Assembly: GCA_021018995.1 (NCBI GenBank)
Contig: CM037586.1
Span: 148,966,060 to 149,030,059 of the forward strand
From: Chloranthus sessilifolius
Taxonomy: Eukaryota > Streptophyta > Magnoliopsida > Chloranthales > Chloranthaceae
DNA length: 64,000 nt
Reading direction: 5' to 3'
This document shows positions 1 through 11,166 of this stretch, one piece after another (positions within the stretch are counted from its first letter, which is position 1; each line of letters opens with the position of its first letter). Position numbers and translations under genes: made by a program. The notes beneath the pieces are model-generated. The model did no database searches. It saw only the letters and a program-made list of their open reading frames with translations, and was not told the DNA's origin.

Positions 1-1
1 T

Positions 2-455
2 GTTCAAGTGTGGCTGGGTTGATGTGACAACATAGGGCAAATGAATTAAGATTGATGAGTTAGGATTCATGCTTGTGAATTTTATTCGATTGTTGTTCCC
101 CACTCAACAAGTGTCAGAAGAACCATATATTTTGGCATCTCAAGCTACTCACGTTTTCTATGTCCAAAATCTAGTTTATCCAAATTGGCATGTTATCATG
201 AAGACTAAGCCTAGGGACCTATTTGATATGAGATTGAATGATAATACTTTATTGGATAGTGATACTTATGCCATCCAAGAGCCAAATGACACTATCGAGG
301 ATGGTGATGATGACAATTGGGTAAGGGAAGATGTGGTTGGACCAATTGTAGATGCACCTCTCAAAATGTATGTTTCGCAACAAGCTCCTTCAACTAATTT
401 CATTGATGATGACCTTGGATTAGATTCTAATTCTCAAGTGGATGGAAGTGTTTAA
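2..455 (+). pseudogene. CACTA-transposon-associated DUF4216 fragment
   Basis: One frame from base 2 reads FKCGWVDVTT, then IKIDELGFMLVNF, then YILASQATHVFYVQNLVYP and WHVIMKTKPRDLFDM. This is the pattern of DUF4216, the domain C-terminal to many plant En/Spm (CACTA) transposase-type proteins (family knowledge). An acidic tail (DTIEDGDDDNWVREDVVG) follows and ends at 455. Two in-frame stops lie in the first 45 bases, and the N-terminal part is outside the window, so this is a dead 3' fragment. The tail is duplicated just downstream. No CACTA terminus is visible nearby. Confidence 0.72.
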
Positions 456-995
456 CCATTTCCCATCATGCACAATAAGCTCCGGTCCGCCAAGACAAGA
501 ACCATCATTTTTACTTCTCTCTTAGTGTCTCTTTGTTATTTGTTTTACACTAAAATATGACTTTTTGTTTGTTTTTTCCCCTTCTATACCTTTTTTTGAA
601 GTTTTCCTTTGTGTGGTGAAGAGTAATAATGTCATCGAAGAGCCAAATGACACTATCGAGGATGGTGATGATGACAATTGGGTAAGGGAAGATGTGGTTG
701 GACCAACTGTAGATGCACCTCCCCAAATGTGTGTTCCGCAACAAGCTCCTTCAACTGATTTCATTAACGATGGCCTTGGATCAGATTATGATTCTCAAGT
801 GGATGGACGTGTTTAACTATTTCCCATCATGCACAATTAGCTCTGGTCGACCGAGACAAGAACCATCGTTTTTACTTCTCTCCTAGTGTCTCTTTGTTAT
901 TTGTTTTACTCTAAACTATGATTTTTTGTTTGTTTTTTTCCCCCTTCTATACCCTTTTTTTGAAGTTCTCCTTTGTGTGGTGAAGAGTAATGCTA
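271..995 (+). repeat. Tandem duplication, period about 361-364 bp
   Basis: Unit 1 (about 271-630) and unit 2 (about 631-995) share the acidic DUF4216 tail, its stop and about 180 bp of following T-rich sequence. The anchor gccaaatgac falls at 281 and 642, and gagtaat at 621 and 985. Unit 2 keeps the acidic frame open to 816. The copies differ by scattered substitutions, so the duplication is not fresh. Confidence 0.85.
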
Positions 996-2798
996 TTAAA
1001 CTCATGCCTAGTTATTGTATACGTTCTTACTATTTCAGTGCACATATCTTGCATTTTGAGCTGTATTAAAGGGACAGACTCTCTTGACAGTCGTTTAAAT
1101 ACGAAATGGTACTTATGAAGCAACCAAATATGATGTTTTTTCATATATTTTTTCTATCTTTTGTATGACTGCCTACCTTTTTTCCCTTTTTTTAGGAATA
1201 TTTTCATTGTCTTGTTGCAGTTTTTGTTATTGATTATCTTTTTTGATATATCATTGTTTGATATATCTTGATTCCAAAATCCTTATAGCCATCGTTTGGC
1301 TCAAAAATTTACTGGTTGTCATGGGATATGGTGAAACTAATAATTTAGAGATGTACTAGAGAAGCTGGTGTGCAAAATATGGAAAGGTAATTGGCAGCGT
1401 TGGCTCGTGCAGCTGCTGTCAATTTTGGTTGTAGACGAGGCTATATGCTAGAAAAAGTACCAGGGGTAAACTCGTTTTTCCCTTATAGTGTGGAGGTCTC
1501 ATATTCGAAACTTTTTCTTCATAAATTATACTCATGTAGTTGAAATTGCTTGCCTTTTGCAATGCGAAACAAAACAGATGGTACATTTGCAGCCTCCTAG
1601 GTTTGATGACAGAGAAACTGCAGAACGAGTAGCAACTCCTGGAGTATCTATTGGGCTCGTGTGGATATAGAGAAGTTGGCCCTTCAATGGGTCATTTCCT
1701 TAAATAGATATAAAATAATCTTCAGTAATGGAATTTTTTTTAGTTTTGTTTGATCAAGTTCCAAAAGAGAAGTTAGATAGCATGTTCAAGCAACAAAGTA
1801 AGGGAGTCATTATCAGAGCATCTCCAGAGAAAATAAGACAACTGAGTGGACAAGGGTCACAGATGGAACTGGGCGCTACGAGCTGACATGTCCTCACATC
1901 TCTGTATGACAAGAAGAGAAGGGTGGTCAACAACGCCGGGGTGACCAATATTATTAGAGAGTCGCCGCACATCTATCTCAGTACCAATTGCCAATTTGAG
2001 TTGCGTTCAGTACTTAAGCATTGTTTATTGGTCATCAGAAGAATGTGAATGAGATTCACACTGATGAACTTTTACTGTTTCTCTTTGTTTGCAGCATACT
2101 TCAGTAAGTCCTGATGGAAACTTATTGTGATTGTTGGAAACAACCGTGACGGAATACTAGTAGAATCTCATAGTGGAAAGGCACTATTTGCTTTTACATT
2201 TTTTTTTTGTACAAAATAAAGAAAAAAAATTCTAGATCATTCTCTTTATGATTGTCAAAATTTTGTTAAAGAAATTAAAGAGCTATAATACAAATGGGGA
2301 AATGTTTGTTGATCATTGCTTGAAAATCTAGTTTGTCTGCTCATTGTGATTGGTTGTTGGTGCTAGGAGTCCCCTATCTATTTTGTAGTTAGAGATCTCT
2401 TTTTAGCATCTTGTCAACAGGTTTAGAATCTCTTTTTAGCATATTGTGGTTAGGGGATCCCAGTTGTTAATTATTGTATTAAATAAGTTATACTTGACAT
2501 TCTTGTGCCTTCTGTCAGTTTTCAATTAGCATTTCCAGCCTTTGGGTGATTGGACAGTGAATTTAGTCCTAGAATTAGTAGCAAGATCTAGCATGAAGCA
2601 CGTGATTTAGATAAACTTTTTAGAAGCTGTGGAGTGGAAGAGATTCCTTGTCTCTATTCAGAATTTATTTTTTTCTCTTGTATGAGGTATCATGCTTTAC
2701 ATTTTTCACCGAACTATTTAGAATCCCTTTGTTGGGTCTTCTAAATAAAATATGCAATCTTGTACAAATTACTCGAGATATCGAGAATCTGCGAAAGC
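996..2798. other. No recognisable gene
   Basis: AT-rich sequence with only short open frames. The stretches at 1488-1670 and 1750-1970 have coding-like texture but match no family I can name; they may be more of the decayed CACTA element. A short phrase, tctctttttagcat, occurs twice near 2400 and 2430. Confidence 0.4.
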
Positions 2799-3009
2799 TG
2801 TTATATATATTAGTGTAGTAATATATATTTTAGTGTTTTAAAAAAAAAATTCGATGGGTAATTGAGGTTAGAGGGTCCTCTCCCTTTCAATAAAAGAAAG
2901 AGAAGATTACAGACGATAGAAAATTTTAATTAGATATTCTCGTAAATGAGAGAATAATTGTAAATGAATCAAATCAGCATTGTTTTCATTCCATCAGAAG
3001 ATAAAAGCT

Positions 3010-3430
3010 TCATTTAATCCATGCTTGGCAAGATAATCAACATTTTGGTTGGTTTCCCTCCAAATATGAGAAAACTTGATGGCTTAAAACCTTCAACTTA
3101 TATCTCGGATCTTCTCAATAACTATGTGATGCTTTCATTGAATATGGGTGGATCCAGTGATACTAGAAATGGCACCAAGAGAATTCGATTCTATATGAAG
3201 CCTCGAGATGGCTGAATCATTGGCCACTTATAGCCCATGAAGAATAGCAATGAGTTCAACATGGGTTATATCATGGGCAATAATAGGACCATGGAACAAT
3301 GTGATAAATTAACCATTATGGTCTCTCAAAATTCCTCCAATAGCATAGTCATTGTTAAGGCAAGAAGCATCCGTATTCAGCTTGACTGTATTCGTATTCG
3401 ACGGCTTCCACTAGCAATTCTTAGGTTGAA
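3010..3430 (-). pseudogene. LINE RNase H domain, decayed
   Basis: On the minus strand the stretch reads VKLNTDASCLNNDYAIGGIL, then RDHNG, HVELIAILHGL, RLHIESNSLGAIS and, near the end, HIWRETNQNVDYLAKHG. This is the pattern of the plant LINE RNase H (RVT_3) with the first catalytic Asp in NTDAS. Several in-frame stops interrupt it. It is the 3' end of the LINE coding sequence and directly follows the zf-RVT part. Confidence 0.78.
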
Positions 3431-4160
3431 GGTTTTGAACCGGTTGGAGATTCCAACTCTTCTGAACAAGCTCATCAAAGCAATCAGGGTGAATACTAAA
3501 GGCAACATAATTGATTTTAATGGAGATATCTTCAACTATCTTTCTAAGGATCAACCTTTTGTGAGTAGTCTTGGCTTCAAAAATTATTTGATTACGTTCA
3601 TGCCATAGATGCCATATGATCGCAGAGAATGCTATGAGAAGCATAATTGATCTTCAAGATTTTCCTTTCGACTTTTCAATGACGAAGAGCATCTCATCCT
3701 CGAGGCGATTCTTACCACCGTAAGAAAAATAGAGTCGAGCAAGGATTGATCTCCACACCCATCTAGAAAATGGGCGACAGAAGAAAACATGATCATGGGT
3801 TTCCTAGGCCATCTAACAAAGAACACATCTTGATGGGATTTGAATACCTCTCTTCATAAGATTGTTAATGGTCGGCAATTTGTGGTTTATGGCCAGCCAA
3901 GCACAGAAGGCATGCTTAGTAATCCGGTTCGAATGCCATATCTGGTTCGCCCAAATGATAATTGGGCAATGAGGTCGCATGATATTCCACACAGAGGAAA
4001 TAGAGAATTTTCTATCAGGAGTCAAATCCCAAATTATTTCATCTTCAAAGAGATTTAAGGAGATCTCATGCGCTCTTAGCATTTCCCAAGCCTCATTCAT
4101 ACGAAGGGTACTCGCATCCGGAAGATTCCATTGATCATCTCGAATCATTTCAGCAACCGT
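3411..4160 (-). pseudogene. LINE zf-RVT region, decayed
   Basis: The minus strand from about 4160 reads VTVAEMIRDDQWNLPDAS, then IIWDLTPDRKFSISSVWNIM, then HAFCAWLAINHKLPTINNLM and RCVLC. This is the zinc-binding zf-RVT module that follows reverse transcriptase in plant L1 elements. At least one frameshift lies near 3820; the protein then continues through HVFF and LIAFSAIIWHLWHERNQIIF to the RNase H part. Its N-terminal neighbour, the end of the RT, is now at 15.3 kb on the far side of the inserted transposon. Confidence 0.8.
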
Positions 4161-4179
4161 AACTACGTCAAAATAGACG

Positions 4180-4230
4180 AAATAAGACTACCCAAAGCTG
4201 TCTTATTTTAAAAATAAGACGGCCTAAAAC
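4180..4230. repeat. Left subterminal repeat, outer part
   Basis: The sequence aataagactacccaaagctg and its complement-like tcttattttaaaaataagac form short inverted pairs of the TAAGAC motif. The array resumes at 6665 after the inserted solo LTR. Confidence 0.6.
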
Positions 4231-6664
4231 TGTAAAGACCCGTATTTTGAACCCGAGTTAGACTGACCCTGTGTGTATTCGGCTCGGCAACCGACGTCAC
4301 CATTTGTTTTGGATTTTTATCTAGATGTGATTGTGCGGACAGATTTTAATTTAGAGCCCATTTGGACCCTCGTGCGAAAGTTGTGCACCGACCTCGGTGT
4401 GGCCGCTCAACACCGGACTTGAGTTTTAAAATTAGAAGTGTATAATACATAAGATGTGTGTGTGTGTTTAACTTTGTGAGCAATCCTATTATAAGAAGGA
4501 ATTGCATTCCCGTATTATACTAGGTTTTGTTAAGAGAGGAAGAGACGTGAGTGCCGTGAAGAACCGTAGTCGTTTGATAGTTACCCAACCGTGTGAAACT
4601 CCGTCTTCTCTCTTCTTCAATCATCGTAGGAGATCGGTTTAGAAAATCTCATTCTCTAGAACCCTCTTTGTTGAAAACACTTAAACCTTAGAAAGAACTT
4701 GAATCAACCTTGGATTCGTAGTTGGCTATTGGGAGAGGTTGAGATCATTGGGGGCGTGTTGGAGTTGTCTCTGTGAACTCGTGGGATCGATCGCGGTGCG
4801 AATCGTTGAGGAAACCCGTCGGTTTCGTTCCGAAGCTCCATTCGCGTGACTCATTTCTAATCTAGGAATCCTTAGATTAAAGGTACGTTTTAATTAAACT
4901 TTTTGATTAAATCATTAGATTAGCCATGGGTTTTGCTTTGGAATGTATGGGTTTCGATTCGGGTGAAAACCAACGAAATCGTGTCGCTGTAGCTCGCTCA
5001 AGCGAGCTATTATCATCGCTCGAGCGAGGTATCACCGAACTCCGACATTTCCTTAGTATTTTAGTCATAACTTTTTATCCCGAACTCCAATTGAGACGAT
5101 TCTTTTTGGGTTGGAAAGCTAATAGAAAAATCTACAACTTTCATGTTTTGACCAACTCATAGATCAATCGTCTTGATGGTCAAAAATATATGAGAATGTT
5201 ACATCAAATCGCTCGAGCGAGCTATTATCATCGCTCGAGCGAGGTATCACCGAACTCCGACATTGCCTTAGTGTTTTAGTCATAACTTTTTATTTCGAAC
5301 TCTGATTGAGACGATTCTTTTTGCGTTGAAAAACTAATAGAAAAATCTACAACTTTCATGTTTTGACCAACTCATAGATCAATCATCTTGATAGTCAAAA
5401 ATATATGATAATGTTACATCAAATTTTAGGATTTGCGCAACTTGCCTGTTTTGACTTGTTTTTGAGGAAACACTTAAATAGGTCCATATTATTAGTAATT
5501 AGAGTTAATCTTAACGCATGAACGTATATTGTGATGTAGATTGAGGGCGAGAGGCCATCAATAGGACTTTGCTTGACTTCGCATAACTCGGAGAATCTCA
5601 TCTTTCTTTTATTTTAATTGCATGGATATTTTGAATTAAAATCTTTAAACTTGCATATGCCATTGAAATCACATCCGCAAACCTGAAATTGATATGAATG
5701 ACTAAAATCTAAATCTACGAATCCTCAAACCAATCGCTTAAGCTCAAAATCAAATCAAGAACGAACTATGTATAAGAGACTTTCATCTGATTTGTATTAG
5801 TATCTGCATTTATTTTATGATTGACCTGAACGACTCCTCAAAAATTCCTGAACAATTTCCTGGCACAAGTTTCCCTCATTACGTAGGGGCTTGTTGCATC
5901 CTGAAAAAGGGTTCATGAACGACGATGGTAGGTAGGGGTTCCCATCGGCTATATTCCTGCTCTCGAGATATAGTTTACTCGGGAGTTATTTTAAGTTGAG
6001 GATCAAGTCATGAATTACTGAACTTTGCATATAGAAGTTAGGGAAACTAAGACATCGAAACATTTGCATCTTCTTGAAATTTCACACATTTAGAAATAAA
6101 TCTTACATATGATTTCTGCACCTAAATTCAGTTTATTATCTGCTTATATGTTTGACAAGCTATATTCTGATATTTGTTTTGAAACCATATTAGTTAAAGT
6201 AAAATGCCGTAGATGTCTTTCTTCTACTGAGCTTTGTTGGTTAGCTCACTCCGACTATACGTCACAGGTTCAGGTACTGACGTGGCTATTCAGGGCTGTG
6301 AGACTGATCCTGACTACGTGCCTGAGGAAGAGCTTGAGGTTCCTCCTGAGGAGTTTTTCCCAGTATAGAACTTACTGATTTTCTTATTTGTAGTGAGAGT
6401 TAGACTTGAATTTGTGAGCCCATTTTAGTTGGATATCATAGTTTTATACTTGACGTTGATTTCTGTTATGAGCCATGTTTCGATGATGGTCGGCCATCAT
6501 CGGTGGTTATTTACTTTTAATTGCTTCCGCATTTATTTTAGCTATGAATTTTTATTACGCTTTACTCTGATATGTGCCCTGTTTGTCCGGCTTATCGTTT
6601 ATTCGATAGGTTGGCGAACCGGCCTTTCTTATACCTGAGAGATTGGAAAAGTCGGGTCGTCACA
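4231..6664 (+). mobile_element. Ty3/gypsy solo LTR (2434 bp)
   Basis: It begins TGTAAAGACCCG and ends CGGGTCGTCACA, near-inverse termini typical of large plant gypsy LTRs. AAAAC flanks it on both sides (4226-4230 and 6665-6669), a perfect 5-bp target duplication. No internal region is present, so it is a solo LTR left by LTR recombination. Plus strand is assigned from similarity of its 3' part to the LTR remnant at 25500-25858, which has its primer site on the right. A Tekay/Del-type chromovirus origin is possible but not shown. Confidence 0.88.
4994..5423. repeat. 215-bp tandem duplication inside the solo LTR
   Basis: Two units (4994-5208 and 5209-5423) each start with a TCGCTC(A/G)AGCGA palindrome, have a second one at +22, and continue into a block with catgaaagttgtaga and agctttccaac when read on the minus strand. 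The units differ at a handful of positions. Confidence 0.85.
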
Positions 6665-7000
6665 AAAACCGTCCTCACGCCCGTTCTTTTTTCGAACGTC
6701 TTAAATATATAAGACGGGCATAAACCGTCTTATATTCCATAAATAAGGCAGTAGGAAATGACTGTTTTTGGCAGTCCTAATATAAGACGGTTCGAAGCCG
6801 TCTCATATTAACCACAGAAGACGGTCACCGATCATTTAATAAGACAGCTCATGACCGTCTCTAATAAATCATCCTTTATTTAGAGACAGTCATAAGCTGT
6901 CTTATTTATTATATCGGACTGTCCTTAAGAATCGTCCTATTTTTAAAATTTTGAAAAAAAATAATAATAAATAAGACGGTCGTAAACAGTCATTTTTTAA
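6665..7000. repeat. Left subterminal repeats, inner part
   Basis: Many alternating direct and inverted copies of taagacggN(6-9)ccgtcttat occur, for example ataagacggttcgaagccgt and aagacgggcataaaccgtct. They would fold into short hairpins. This array belongs to the Pack-type transposon and is the resumption of the 4180-4230 array. Confidence 0.72.
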
Positions 7001-8484
7001 AAATCGTAATTAAAAAAAAAATAATAATTCTGGGAAGCACCTATACCCCAGAATACCCTGCTCATCCATCAAAAAATTATAAATGGACATAAAAAATATT
7101 TCATAGTAAAACCACAAACTTACCATGCTTATCCATGAAAATTTTACTATTACAAATTTACCACACACATCCACACACACATAATTCTGGCAAGGGCCTG
7201 TTGCACGATAACAAAGTAACAATAATGATCACATCCCAACAATTCATAAAAAAATCCACTTCAGCTCCTTTCAATCATTATGAACATCACTAAATTAAGC
7301 ATTGTAGCCATCAACCGGCATGAATAAAATAAAATTTGAGAATGCCATAAATTACAAATCGACATGTATTATATCTAAATGGAACACCAAGGCCCTCGAT
7401 TCATTCTCAGAACCAATGTTGTCAAAGCCTTTAGCTCTCTATCTAATTGAATCCCCAAATATAGTAATGAAAGAGAATTGATCACATCCCATCTGTTCTA
7501 AATCAGAAGCCTAGTGCTTAATTATCCCAGATATAAATACTTGAGTGTCCTTATCACACATATTGACTTGGAAATTTTAAAAAAATAATAATAAAACAGA
7601 GGACAAGAATTGAAAAATGACAACTTTTTCTCCTACAATAGCTCCTTTCTTAGTTGGATATATACAACATCAATTCAGATCTTTTGGTTTTCTTTGGAGC
7701 AGCATAGGAACAAAGAAAACCAAAAGATCCAAATAGGGACTAATCAATAGTGTAAGATATGGTCTTTACCTAAAACTAAAAGGACAAGATCGGAATTGTA
7801 GGTCCCTTTAACCAGGCTTGTAATTTGTTGGGAGTCGAAACAATCAACTAATCATCCTTATCGTCATTGTAATTAGTTGGGACCTGCAGCAATCAATCAT
7901 CATGATCATTACATGTTCAAATAAATATTGATTGCTGCTATTTTAATGCAAAAGAGTTTAATGTTTAATTGAATTTAGATATAAATAAGATTAGAGTATT
8001 AGACGTCCATTAAGAGTATTTTAATTATTTTAATTGTAGAATGTTATTTGAGAGGCGGGACATGTCCATTGGAGGTCAACAACTGACTCTTTATAAAAAA
8101 TTAAGGCCCTCATCTAAAAAATGTCCATTTGTCCCAATTAAGGCGATCAAATTTTGATTCCATGTGGCCCACATCTAAAAAATGAATATAATTATAGACA
8201 TACATCAAACATGATTCTCTGATTACTTTTCAAGATGTGTGACACGTGAAATCAAATATAATCGTTTGATGTCACGATACTTGAAAAACGATCTCAATTG
8301 TCTGATTCAAAACACTCAAAAGTTTAAACATGGGTATGACAGGGTACACCGTGGGTACGGTTAAAGTCTTAAGACATTGGTACTATGTCACCTATCTTCA
8401 CATGAATTTTATTTTATTTTTATTACAAAGAAGACCCTGAGGCAACGAGCAACTGCATCAGAACCCAAAGAATCTTGAAAAGCG
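7001..8484. other. Non-coding interior of the Pack-type transposon
   Basis: AT-rich sequence with no coding match. It holds one perfect hairpin (7678-7729), annotated separately. It may include captured intron or 3' flank of the BRF1-like gene, but nothing shows this. Confidence 0.4.
7678..7729. repeat. Perfect 19-bp hairpin
   Basis: GATCTTTTGGTTTTCTTTG at 7678-7696 is exactly complementary to 7711-7729, with a 14-base loop. It is too short for a usual plant miRNA precursor but could be a tiny foldback element. Confidence 0.8.
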
Positions 8485-8815
8485 CCCACGCCAAAAATCA
8501 TGATTACTTTAAATCAGACAATGGAGATCGTGTTTCGCTGCAATCTTCCACAAAAGGGATCTTGAGGCCATAAATGTACCATCAGACGATCAATTTTCGA
8601 TAACACGTGGCATATATCCCAAAAAAGTTGCCCTAAAGTCACATGGCACACATCACACTCAAACGTGAGTTTAGGGCCACTTATTTGGGATTTGTGCCAT
8701 GTGGCAATCAAAACTGGCCATCTGATGGTTCGTTCATGGCGTCAAGATTCCTTCTATGGAAGATTGGAGTGAAACACGATCTCCATCGTCTAATTTAAAG
8801 CAATCAATGATTTTT
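8485..8815. mobile_element. Foldback/MITE, about 310 bp
   Basis: Left arm (about 8490-8660) and right arm (about 8660-8812) are near-complements: tttaaatcagacaatggaga faces the complement of tctccatcgtctaatttaaa. The arms also share cgtgtttc(g/a)ct and tggcaca. A relative of the same family lies at 23903-24262. No target duplication could be fixed. Confidence 0.7.
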
Positions 8816-9071
8816 TTTGTGGGCAGTTTTAAAGGTACCCTTAAATTTATTGCACAAACTTCTTGGGGAGAATGTAGTAAAATATCCCCACTTGACATAT
8901 CTTCCATATTCAGTTTTGGGAAAGGAGTAAAAAATGATTTGAGTTCCATCTTTAGATAAAGCTTCCAATTACTGGATGTATATAAACTAGTCCAATAAAA
9001 TGTCCAAAATAAAAAAGAACGCAAAAGTTCTCTCATAAAAAATGGATAAGCTTTCAAGGGGAAGCCCTTAC

Positions 9072-9336
9072 CGACAAGCAATGTAGAGGCAAGCAGCAGC
9101 TACTTGTACCTGTTCTATGCCCCCTGGTGAAATTTCGCTCGACCGCTATCTTCAATAAATTAAAAACTGTCATATGCTCACTATACACAAACAGCTTGCA
9201 ACAACCAAATTAAAGCTAAACAATGTACAAAAAAAATACACTGTATAAAAGTAGAAGCCTTATTGATTATGGAATCTCCACTGCCGATGCATAAATTGAC
9301 AACCATCTTGCGGATTTCATCTCTCCCTGTGATACA
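9072..9336 (-). pseudogene. BRF1/TFIIB-like exons, captured fragment
   Basis: Two minus-strand exon pieces. The upstream one starts after a CACAG acceptor at 9336 and reads GRDEIRKMVVNLCIGSGDSI, then INKAST. The downstream one (9149-9072) starts after an AG and reads IAVERNFTRGH, then after a small frame loss EQVQVAAACLYIACR, and ends at a GTAAGG donor. This is the first cyclin fold of BRF1, the TFIIB-related subunit of TFIIIB that recruits RNA polymerase III (the family has FTRGRRTEQVQAACLYIACR). The zinc ribbon and second fold are absent. A small deletion between the Gly-His and Glu-Gln breaks the frame. It is a captured genomic piece, since intron boundaries are kept. Confidence 0.72.
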
Positions 9337-10449
9337 AGAAGGGAATGAAATTGGTAGATTGAAAACGTGGAAAGCTAAAATGCAAAACCCAATAATTTCC
9401 CGTAGACCGACATAATGAACTAGAAAATAGCAATGCTCACATCCAAAACAATAGAAGACCTAATATATATATATATATATCTTTCACCATATTTTATATC
9501 TTTTATATCTTTCACCATATTGGGCAAGATTCAGCTAAACCATTTGAACAACACCCTATTTCAGTTCATAAGAAAGGTAAAATGAAAATTTTGGGGTTCA
9601 TTGGCATTACCCGCCAATTCTAAAGAGAGTAAAACACTGAGGTGAATTCCTTTGGTCCTACGGTAAAAAATAGAGAGAACATTAGGGATCGATCATTAGA
9701 TATAAAAGTATAAAAAAAAACATTGAATCACAACCACTAGACATAATAAAATAATCCCACTTGCTTAAGAATAAGAGTTATCTGACACACCATTGGTCAA
9801 ATGGAAATAAAGTATGATTTCCCAGGGAGCTGTAGATGCCCAATATACATTTGACTTTCAAAGGAGGCAGAGCACCACACCACTAGTGGGAGGATTCATG
9901 CGAAGAAATATTCATCAAATGGTTTGACTTTGACCATTGAGAGGGGCAATTACGCCAATAAAAAAGTTTCAAAAATTTTTGGATCCTCGAACTGCAAAGG
10001 AATTGCTAATACATTTTCAAGTCACAACAGAATTAGCCATTCAGAATTCAATCAAAACATTCATGGTCATCAATCTGAAATGTCGAGAGGCAGGCCATTG
10101 TGTAAATGAGCCTCTCAACCCAAAAATCATGCTAATAAGATGATTCCAATCTTCTGATTGTAACGCTTCTCCTACATTAACTGTAGATCTTTGTTCATAC
10201 AAATTTTTTAACTGTCCAATTGCAGACCCTTGATTAGATTAAAATAATCTTCCAATCAATGTAATATCTCAGTTAAGTTCCACTCAGAGAAGGATCAGTC
10301 ACATCTGAACACTTCAGACATGTGGCAATGTATGATATAAGTGAATCGGCATCATGGCTCGGTCAATGACCACGCCAGAGAGAGAGGCGATGATCTGAGT
10401 TTAGTGGAGAACACTCTGAGATTCTGAGGACGTTAATGTGAAGGACTAT
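9337..10449. other. Non-coding interior of the Pack-type transposon
   Basis: No exon could be recognised. A short TA run is at about 9462-9480. Open frames at 9924-10143 on the plus strand match nothing I know. Confidence 0.4.
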
Positions 10450-10673
10450 GGGCATGTTTGAATGCCGGTAATGCAGCAACTCATTTTATCATTTTTTGTG
10501 TAATCGCCATTATGAGGGAGGAGTATGAGCCCATGGGCTGGCAATCATTTTAGCATAAGCGTAGTGCACAAATGGAGGAAACGTGTTATTGACAACGCTA
10601 TCAAACGACCAATCATGGTCAACGGAACTTGAGAAGGGTATAAATGCATCTTTGCCTGCAATCAAACGTGCCT
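10450..10673. mobile_element. Small inverted-repeat MITE, about 224 bp
   Basis: GGGCATGTTTGAATGCCGG at the left faces the complement of tttgcctgcaatcaaacgtg at the right, giving imperfect 20-bp inverted termini. The G(G/C)GCAYGTTTG style is common to Harbinger- and hAT-type plant MITEs. Target duplication is ambiguous (TAT or YTA). Confidence 0.6.
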
Positions 10674-11058
10674 TATATAAAATAATCTGCCCATCAACTT
10701 CCCATGCAAGTATCTCCTAGATCCAATGGCTCTCAAAGCGGGAGAACCGACATAGTGTTCTCTTGTTTCTTCTACCAAAGCATTAATCAAGAAGGAAAAT
10801 TTAATATCATAGTGCGCATTAGGCACAAAAGCTAATTATGCTAAGGTGCCCATTTTCCTTCTAAATTTACAGAGTTAACCAACCTTTGTCCACAGGCACC
10901 TAATCAGGAATAGAGAACTATTTCGGGTCACAGAGTAAGAATTTCAATGTGCTGGTTCTTACCCGAGCCGCCCAACCTGATTAAAAAAAATGGGTCCAGA
11001 AATAACACATACAATTAGAACATAAAAAAACTTTAAAGAATTAAACCAGTATACTGAC

Positions 11059-11166
11059 CTAATGCCATTGCAACAGAATAGGGATCTCTTGTAGCTAAAT
11101 CAGAAAGCTAAATTAGAAATAATTGTCAGAGCATGCCTCACAACAATAGGATCAGCAAATGAAGCC
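11059..11166 (-). pseudogene. TASH3-like exon, captured fragment
   Basis: After a CTGCAG acceptor the minus strand reads ASFADPIVVRHALTIISNLA and then ATRDPYSVAMALG, ending before a GTCAG donor. From memory this resembles a stretch of plant TASH3, the SH3-domain subunit of the TPLATE endocytic complex (FADPVAVRHALEIISELATKDPYSVAMALG). A short internal duplication of TTTAGC introduces a stop and shifts the frame between the two halves. Only this one exon is recognised. Another short spliced-looking piece (GTTGGGCGGCTCG with AG and GTAAGA at its edges, near 10970) may belong to a neighbouring captured exon. The TASH3 name depends on recall and needs a search. Confidence 0.6.

Noticed and set aside
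1488-1972. Host exon pieces (MVHLQPPRFDDRETAERVAT, KLDSMFKQQSKGVIIRAS)
   Set aside because: Coding-like texture only; no family recognised and no splice context that I could support.
2839-2850. Poly(A) run read as a plus-strand retroposon tail
   Set aside because: The adjoining LINE is on the minus strand and its target duplication places its 3' end here; the A-run is a T-run in LINE sense.
8734-9081. A 115-residue minus-strand frame
   Set aside because: It begins in the intron side of the BRF1-like donor and runs into the foldback element; composition is non-coding.
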